In this document: positions 56,304-64,000 of the stretch, one piece after another
Position numbering within the stretch: the first letter of the stretch is position 1
How the letters are laid out: each line of letters starts with the position of its first letter
DNA from: Spongilla lacustris
Taxonomy: Eukaryota; Porifera; Demospongiae; Spongillida; Spongillidae
Direction: 5' to 3'
Assembly (NCBI GenBank): GCA_949361645.1
Contig: OX442420.1
Location: forward strand, 1,766,244 to 1,830,243
DNA: 64,000 nucleotides
Made by a program: the position numbers and the translations under genes
The notes under the pieces: generated by a model
What the model saw: the letters and a program-made list of their open reading frames with translations, nothing else
Databases searched by the model: none
What the model was told of the DNA's origin: nothing

Positions 56304-57244
56304 ATGTTCACAAATCTACACAGCGTGAGCCATTGATCTTTGGGTGTAATTCGTCTACTATGCCAGCAACAATTTCCCTTGGCAACTTTGTGGACTCCAC
56401 TGTAAAATGTGGGACAAATATATGATGTAATTCATGCATACGTCACGGCGGTACTAATAGCCGTGTTGTCGGTGTAGTGGACGTACATGCACCAAGCAAG
56501 AGTAAAAGTAGGGCGTACGAGGCGCGCGTGCGAACATGCACACTCTGGACTAGCTGCGATCAGACCAACATCCATGATAGCTAGCTAGCTTCTCTAAAGC
56601 GATCACGTTGTACAAGCGGCTAGCGCTGATTCATAATACTGTCGACTCGTCGAGCCACTAGCTAGGACAACTCTAGCTTGCTACAGCTAGCGCTAGGTTT
56701 GTGTCGAGTCAGTACCAGTACGTGACGTGCGCAGTAATTAAAAGCAGATTCGCATCGACATAGCCGGGTGAGTACGCGTTTAATGTTTACAGATACATTC
56801 GTGGTTGTGGTTGAAGCACTCTACAAATGTGTGGTCGCGATCGAAAGGAGTAGGTACTACCGGTAGTACCACTGTACCAGTCGACATACTAGTAGCCAAG
56901 ATGCGTGGTGTTGTATAGGCAAAACAGGGCATACTATTGCGTATTAACCACTCCTTTTCTAATATCACCGACAAAGAGAAGGTGTCTAAAGGTGATGAGC
57001 GTGGTTCGTAAGGAAGGCAGTCGAGCTAGCCAGTGGGTGTGGCTTTAGTAACCGTTTCGCGCGCGTAGTGATCACTTTACAATTACCGTATACCGCTCGA
57101 GCTCCATCTAGCTAGCTCCGGTCCTAGTCTACCCGGCCGGGTAGCTGGCCTAACTAATGACCAAAACCAAATACCGGAGTGTATAATAGTTGCGCTCGTT
57201 TTAATTACATGTAAAGTACATTGCCCACGAAGCTAGATGTTAGC
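56304..57244. other. No gene recognised
   Basis: Unique, CpG-containing sequence with many agctagc words; no domain-bearing frame. Confidence 0.5.
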
Positions 57245-57249
57245 ATAGA

Positions 57250-57605
57250 TCCTACACCACACCCCTCCCTACCATCACACCCCTCCCAACACCACACCCC
57301 TTCCTACCATCACACCCCTCCCTACTATAACACTCCTCCCTACTATCACACCCCTCCCTACACCACACCCCTCCCTACCTTCACACCCCACCTACACCAC
57401 ACCCCTCTCTATCATCACACCCTCCCTACTATCACACCCCTCCCTACCATCACACCCCTCACTACCATCACACCCCTCCCTACCATCACACCCCTCCCTA
57501 CCATCACACCCCTCCCTACATCACACCCCTCCCTACACCACACCCCTCCCTACCATCACACCCCACCTACCATCACACTCCTCCCTACTATCACACACCT
57601 CCTAT
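57250..57605. repeat. 18-bp minisatellite (accatcacacccctccct)
   Basis: About twenty units of accatcacacccctccct and variants with actatcacac or acaccacac. Confidence 0.94.
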
Positions 57606-57639
57606 TAATGTGTTCTCCAAAAAGTTACATGATAACATG

Positions 57640-58777
57640 CTTAAGTCATTATGCCCCCCCCCCCCCCTCCCCCCCCCCCCGCTCCCCCCTTCCCCAACAT
57701 ATCACCCATGCATATACAATTCTAACCCTGTCCCAGAGTAAAGTTAGGGAGAAAATTTCACTGGAGTGTGGTGATATTTAGACAGAAGTCATTTGGCATT
57801 TAACCCCCCCCCCCCCCCCCCCCCCCCATCCCCCAAACATATGACCCATGTATGCTACCTAAACATTACATACTGTCCTAATCATGTCCCAGAGTAGGGG
57901 AAACACTTCACTGTCTATTGTTTGAGTCAGGTGATAGACATTTTTAGTTACACAAAAGTCACTTACCCCCCCCCCCCTCCCCCAAACATATGACCCATGC
58001 ATACTGCTATGCTACCTAAACATTACATACTGTCCCAATCATGTCCCAGAGTAGGGGAAACTCTTCACTGTCTATTGTTTGAGTTAGGTGATAGAAATTT
58101 TTAGTTACTCAAAAGTCACTAACCCCCCCCCCCCCCCCCCCCCTCCCCCAAACATATGACCCATGCATACTACTATGCTACCTAAACATTACATACTGTC
58201 CCAATCATGTCCCAGAGTAGGGGAAACACTTCACTGTCTATTGTTTGAGTTAGGTGATAGAAATTTTTAGTTACTCAAAAGTCACTAACCCCCCCCCCCC
58301 CCCCTCCCCCAAACATATGACCCATGCATACTACTATGCTACCTAAACATTACATACTGTCCCAACCATGTCCCAGAGTAGGGGAAACACTTCACTGTCT
58401 ATTGTTTGAGTTAGGTGATAGACATTTTTAGTTACTCAAAAGTCACTAACCCCCCCCCCCCCTCCCCCAAACATATGACCCATGCATACTGCTAAGCTAC
58501 CTAAACATTACATACTGTCCCAATCATGTCCCAGAGTAGGGGAAACACTTCACTGTCTATTGTTTGAGTTAGGTGATAGAAATGTTTAGTTACTCAAAAG
58601 TCACTAACCCCCCCCCCCCCCCCTCCCCCAAACATATGACCCATGCATACTGCTATGCTTTACAGTGTCCCAATCATGTCCCAGAGTAGGGGAAACACTT
58701 TACTGTCTATTGTTTGAGTCAGGTGATAGAAATTTTAAGTTACACAAAAGTCATTTGGCATTCCCCTCCCCCTCCCC

Positions 58778-58780
<3 letters not shown>
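57640..58780. repeat. ~160-bp satellite with poly-C spacers
   Basis: Six to seven units, each a C run (11-23 C), then tcccccaaacatatgacccatgcat, ctacctaaacattacatac, gtcccagagtaggggaaac and tcactgtctattgtttgag. The first and last units are more diverged. Unit starts fall near 57805, 57966, 58123, 58290, 58450 and 58607. Confidence 0.93.
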
Positions 58781-58823
<43 letters not shown>

Positions 58824-59425
58824 CTACATACTATACTACCATCACACTACTCCCCCTTAACCTACAATGGGGTGAGTAAGTTGGGTGTGTGCTCCAACAC
58901 CAGATACTGTCCCAGATTGTGACATTCACTGTGCATGTTTTTATATAAAAGATTTTTGGGATATACCCTTCCCTTGAAGTTAACATTCACCAGATGAATT
59001 TAAGAGTTGTTGTATGTCCCCAGCTAAAGATGTGCCAAGTATTGCACACTTGTTAGTGTGCTTTTTAAAAGTTTTCATATTGAATAATATAACCATGTCA
59101 AATAAAATCAGTATGTAAATCACAAGAAGGCATAAGAATCCAACTACATGTATCAGGATACTGAGTTTCACAATGCACACACTCATGAATATAGCTTCTA
59201 ATGACAGCAGCATAGGAAAATGTTGGCATATTGGATGGAGGATGATCTGTTGAATGGGAGGAGAGAGAGAGGATAATACAACACGAACATTGTCAATGGA
59301 GTGGTTCTCAGTGGCATATGTACCTCTCCATTGTCCCTGCCTCCACCACATTTTGCAGCTTTGCAGGCGTACCATAATGTGCAGATGATGAAAAGGTATG
59401 AAGGTAGTCGGGGACCATCAAGGTT
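58781..59425. other. CA tract, then no gene
   Basis: A (CA)n tract at 58781-58820 is followed by unremarkable sequence. Confidence 0.6.
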
Positions 59426-59429
59426 CTGT

Positions 59430-60960
59430 ATGACCACATTAACGATGAGTAATATGGAGGACACACATGTATCGGCATGGTACTCTATCTGCTGGCATAG
59501 GTAGCTCAAGCAGGCCATTACAGCAAGCTTCTCTTCATATTTATTTATCCTATATATGTAGCCAAATACGAACTCTGCATCTTACATCAGATAAGGTACA
59601 GCTGCAACACACATACACAACCATATGAATACATAAGTAAACAATAGGAAAGCCCTTCCTCACATTTGGGGGGGGGGGGGGGGGGGGGGGGGGGGAGGAA
59701 AGGAAGGTTGGTGTGTGGAGGGAAGAAGGGTGGTGTGTGTGGAAGGGAGACAGTGTGTGCAGGAGGGGTGGCAGGGAGAAGAACCATATTTTGAATCAGA
59801 TAAAAGCAATATACATTGTACATGTAAGGGCAGCTGTAAATCAAATAAATAACCACATGTATACGTAGGTACACAATATGAATATGATATTAACATAACA
59901 CCAGGTCCATCCTAGCTACATGTACAGTCAGTTAATCTTTGACCAAAATCCCAGGCTACATTATAGCTGTAAGGTCAGTTAACAATGTGGGAAATAATAG
60001 TTAGTGTGCCAAGTGTTAAGATATATGTACCAGCTCAATGTGTGTGCACGTGCGTGCGCATAATTGTGTGTGCATGTGCATAAGTGTACGTGTGTGTGCG
60101 TGTGCATAAATGTGTGTGCAAGCGTGTGTGGACGGATGGTCCATAAATGGGGTTAACTGACGGTACAGACCACACAACTACATGTAGCTGTAATGTTAAA
60201 CCATACATGCTGTCTCAGTGGAAGACCTACATGTAACTAAATGTACAAGGGTACCTTAGAACATTATTTTACATTCTCAATTTAAGACCATTCTCATAGA
60301 CCGTTCAGTATGACCACATTAATGATGGAAGGAGATACGTTATTATGGAGGACACACATATCTTGGCATGGTACCCTATCTGCTGACATGGTTACATGTA
60401 GCTCAAGCAGGCCATTACAGCAGGCTTATGCTATATGTAGCAAAATAGTTCCTTGTATCAGATAAAGCTACAGCTGCAACACACATACATGTACATGTAC
60501 ACAACCACATGTGTACATAAGCTAGTGAACAATAGGAAAGCCCTTCCCTCAAGTGTGGGGGGAAGGAGGGGAAGGAAAGGAAGTAGGTGTGTAGGGAAGA
60601 AGGGTGGTGTGTGTGTGAAAGGGAGACAGTGTGTGCAGGAGGGGTGGCAGGGAGAAGAACCATACATGCATCCTGAATCAGATAAAAGCAATGTAGCAGC
60701 TGTAAAACATAAGTACATACATGTAGGTGCACAATATGAATATGATATTAACAGGTCCATCACTCAACTCCCATTCCCTCACTTGCTACATGTCCGGCTA
60801 CAGTAAGTTAATCTCTCTAAGTCATTGGCCACAAATTCCAGGCTACATTATAGCTGTAAGGTCAGTTAACAATGTGGGAAATAACAGTTAGTGTGCCAAG
60901 TGTTAAGATACAAGCTCAATGTGTGTGCATAAGTGTGTGTGTGAGTGCATGTGCATGTTG
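59430..60960. repeat. Tandem duplication, ~877-bp offset
   Basis: tatgaccacattaa, ggcatggtac, tcaagcaggccattacagca, ggaaagcccttcc and gacagtgtgtgcaggaggggtggcagg appear at about 59430-59960 and again at about 60310-60860. The left copy has a 30-bp G run at about 59668-59695 where the right copy has gtggggggaaggagg. Confidence 0.85.
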
Positions 60961-61311
60961 ACAAGTGTGTGTGTGGACTGATGGATAAAAGGGGACCACA
61001 CAACTACATGTAGCTATCAAGTTAAAAGCTCCTAAGAACATTATTTTCATTAACCCTGAACACTCTCAACGTACAACCACACACATGGAGTAAATTCAAA
61101 CCGAAACATTCACTGACCACCACATTGCAGTACATACCATAAGGTCAGTTAACCCTGTAGAGTGCATGTGAATAGGCAGGATGCATCACATAACACCACA
61201 CATGACCTAGTCCCCAACACCTGTGTTGGGTTATGGGGAGATAATTTGTAAGGCTTCTTTAGATGTTGACCTGACATGTCACTGCCATATATGGTATAAA
61301 GCCACTGTTAT

Positions 61312-61875
61312 TAACCCCTGACACTCAGGTACACCACACACCACACCCACTGGGCTGTTTCTTTTGGCTATGTTGTTTAACCCCTGACACTCACTCTTAA
61401 CACACCCACTGTGCTGTTTCTCTCGGCTATGTCGTTTAACCCCTGACACTCTTAACACACCCACAGGGCTGTTTCTCTCGGCTACGTACTTTAACCCCTG
61501 ACACTTTTAATACACCCACTGGGCTGTTTCTTTCGGCTATGTCATTTAACCCCTGAAACTCTTAACACACACACCGGGCTGTTTCTCTCGGCTATGTAGT
61601 TTAACTTCTGACACTACATTGTATTAATACACCCACTGGGCTGTTTCTCTCGGCTATTTAGTTTAACCCCTGACACTTTTAACACACTCACTGGGCTGTT
61701 TCTCTCGGCTATGAACTTTAACCCCTGACACTTTTTACACACACACTGGGCTGTTTCTCTCGGCTATGAACTTTAACCCCTGACACTTTTTACACACACA
61801 CTGGGCTGTTTCTCTCGGCTATGAACTTTAACCCCTGACACTCTTAACACACTCACTGGGCTGTTACTCTCGGGT
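61312..61875. repeat. ~58-bp minisatellite
   Basis: Ten units of the form aacccctgacactcttaacac, ccactgggctgtttctctcggctat. Confidence 0.95.
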
Positions 61876-63255
61876 GAGAGAGAGGGAGGGAGACAGGGAA
61901 TGAGGGGGAGGGAGGGAGGAGGGAGGGAGAGAGGGGGAGTGAAAGAGGATCCAAACAATATTAACACACATCTAAGGATATCCACAATATGTATATTTAC
62001 TGGTAGCATCACAAACACACACACTCACAGACAGATGGAGTGTGAGGGAGAGGGAGGGAGAGGAGGAGGGAAGGAGGGGGAGGGAGGGAAGGAGGGAGGG
62101 AGGAGGGGGAGGGAGGTAGGAGGGAGGGAGGGAGAGAGGGAGGAGGGAGGGAGAGAGGGGGAGGGAAGGAGGGGGAGGGAAGGAGGGGGAGGGAAGGAGG
62201 GGGAGGGAAGGAGGGGGAGGGAAAGAGGGATGAGGGAAGAAGGGGGAGGGAGGGAGGGAGGAGGGAGGGAGAGAGAGAGGAGGGAAGGAGGGAGGAAGAG
62301 AGGGAATGAGGGGGGGGGAGGAGGGAGGGAGAGAGGGGGAGTGAAGGAGAGGGACGGAGTGTGAGGGAGAGGGACGGAGAGAGGGAGGAGGGAAGGAGGG
62401 GGAGGGAGGGAAGGAGGGAGGGAGGTAGGAGGGAGGGAGGGAGAGAGGGAAGGAGGGGAGGGAGGGAGGGAGGGAGGGAGAGGGGGAGGGAGGTAGGAGG
62501 GAGGGAGGGAGAGAGGGAGGAGGGAGGGAGATCTCCTTCACTCCCCCTCTCTCCCTCCCTCCCTCCCTCTCTCCCTCCCCCTCATTCCCTCTCTTCCTCC
62601 CTCCCTCCCTCCCTCCCTCCCCCTCCGTCCCTTATCCCTCTCTCCCTCCCTCCTCCCTCCCCCCCCCTCCTTCCCTCATCCCTCTTTCCCTCCCTCCTTC
62701 CTCCCTCCCTCCCCCTCCTTCCCTCATCCCTCTTTCCCTCCCCCTTCCCTCCCCCTCCTTCCCCCTGATCCAAACAATATTAACACACATCTAAGCATAT
62801 CCACAATATGTATATTTACTGGTAGCATCACAAACACACACACACACACACCGACAGATGGAGTGTGAGGGAGAGGAAGGGGGAGAGGGAGGAGGGAAGG
62901 AGGGGGAAGGAGGGAGGAGGGACAGAGGGTAAGAGGGAGGAGGGAAGGAGGGGGAGGGAGGTAGGATGGAGGGAGGGAGAGAAAGAGGAGGGAGGGAGGG
63001 GGAGGGAAGGAGGGGAGGAAAGAAGGAGGGGAGGAAAGAGGGATGAGGGAAGGAGGGGGAGGGAGGGAGGAGGGAGGGAGAGAGGGAGGAGGGAAGGAGG
63101 GGGAGGGAGGGAGGAAGAGAGAAAGAGAGGGAATGAGGGGGAGGGAGGGAGGGAGGGAGGAGGGAGGGAGAGAGGGGGAGTGAAGGAGGATCCAAACAAT
63201 ATTAACACACATCTAAGCATATCCACAATATGTATATTTACTGGTAGCATCCCAA

Positions 63256-63286
<31 letters not shown>

Positions 63287-64000
63287 GATGGAGTGTGAGG
63301 GAGAGGGACGGAGAGAGGGAGGAGGGGGACAGAGGGAGGGACGGAGGGAGGGAGGGGGGGAGGGAGGGAGAGGGAGGTAGGAGGGAAGGAGGGGAGAGGG
63401 AGGAGGGAGGGAGAGTGGGGGAGGGAAAGAGGGATAAGGGAAGGAGGGGGAGGGAGGGAGGGAGAAGGGAGGGAGAGAGGGAGAAGGGAAGGAGGGGGAG
63501 GGAGGGAGGAAGAGAGGGAATGAGGGGGAGGGAGGGAGGGAGAGAGGGGGAGTGAAGGAGGATCCAAACAATATTAACACACATCTAAGCATATCCACAA
63601 TATGTATATTTACTGGTAGCATCACAAACACACACACACACACTCACACAGACAGATGGAGTGTGACGGAGAGGGAGAGAGGGAGGAGGGAAGGAGGGGA
63701 GAGGAGGAGGGAAGGAGGGGGAGGGAGGGAAGGAGGGAGGGAGAGAGGGAGGAGGGGGAGGGAGGTAGGAGGGAGGGAGGGAGAGAGGGAGGAGGGAGGG
63801 AGAGAGGGGGAGGGAAGGAGGGGGAGGGAAGGAGGGAGAGGGAAGGAGGGGGAGGGAAAGAGGGATGAGGGAAGGAGGGGGAGGGAGGGAGGGAGGAGGG
63901 AGGGAGAGAGAGAGGAGGGAAGGAGGGAGGAAGAGAGGGAATGAGGGGGGGAGGAGGGAGGGAGAGAGGGGGAGTGAAGCAGGATCCAAACAATATTAAC
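61876..64000. repeat. GGGA-rich array with interspersed unique cassettes
   Basis: Purine-rich (GGGAGGGAGA)n sequence is interrupted by near-identical ~95-bp cassettes (gatccaaacaatattaacacac ... atttactggtagcatcacaaac, then a CA tract and cagatggagtgtg) near 61950, 62768, 63189, 63562 and 63980. At 62527-62535 (gagatctcc) the purine strand switches, and 62536-62765 is pyrimidine-rich. The array runs off the right edge. All open frames here are low-complexity artefacts. Confidence 0.93.

Noticed and set aside
57221..57781. 186-codon His/Pro/Thr-rich frame
   Set aside because: Translation of the 18-bp minisatellite (a multiple of three) continuing into poly-C sequence.
61900..63993. Many Arg/Glu/Gly-rich or Pro/Ser/Leu-rich frames
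   Set aside because: Low-complexity translation of the GGGA array and its complement.

Overview
The window is eukaryotic and almost certainly from an invertebrate metazoan. It holds Ty3/gypsy, hAT, THAP-type (ISL2EU-like), piggyBac-like and Mutator-like mobile DNA, a LINE tail, and genes whose introns are mostly 49-83 nt. The tiny introns and the transposon mix suggest a sponge, but I cannot prove the taxon from sequence alone. No rRNA, convincing tRNA, operon or CRISPR array is present. Most of the 64 kb is repeats and transposons at different stages of decay.

Layout. 1-2.6 kb: minisatellite and a foldback element. 2.6-6.3 kb: exons of an unidentified gene (minus strand) with an intronic MITE. 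6.3-7.5 kb: a pure (TTCG)n array of about 294 units. 8.2-12.5 kb: an intact, very compact Ty3/gypsy element (LTRs 105-111 bp, 1348-codon gag-pol, 5-bp target duplication). 12.5-14.5 kb: a second, broken gypsy on the minus strand. 18.4-19.0 kb: a LINE-like C-terminal fragment. 20.2-21.2 kb: an intronless 318-aa HNH-nuclease-like gene. 22.2-25.4 kb: a nonautonomous hAT carrying a minisatellite, then a TTAA-flanked piggyBac-like element. 26.2-27.3 kb: a ZNF862-like transposase fragment, a 33-bp minisatellite and a MITE.

27.6-32.8 kb is a large palindrome with two 1.8-kb arms; a THAP-type transposon sits in one arm while the other arm keeps the empty site. 33.5-37.3 kb is a nest: a foldback element of the family seen at 1.3-2.6 kb was hit by a nearly intact autonomous hAT (5-bp target duplication) and by a small MITE (6-bp duplication). 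38.0-40.6 kb is a three-exon coiled-coil gene (minus strand) with a 1.5-kb TIR element in an intron. 41.3-43.9 kb is a second palindrome, one arm carrying a nonautonomous hAT with an 8-bp duplication.

50.8-53.6 kb (minus) is the most notable locus: nine exon segments with tiny introns encode a protein whose N-terminal half matches the zinc-binding N-terminal region of RAG1, followed by a long conserved region of unknown function. It resembles the N-RAG-TP mobile genes described from molluscs. Frameshifts and damaged splice donors show decay. A gypsy LTR lies in the intron after its last visible exon, and that gypsy's gag is split: the 5' half lies at 50.3 kb (minus), the 3' half at 55.8-56.3 kb (plus), both abutting the same palindromic repeat, as an inversion of the intervening ~6 kb would produce. 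From 57.2 kb to the end the window is tandem repeats: an 18-bp minisatellite, a ~160-bp satellite with poly-C tracts, an 877-bp duplication, a ~58-bp minisatellite and a GGGA-rich array with interspersed unique cassettes.
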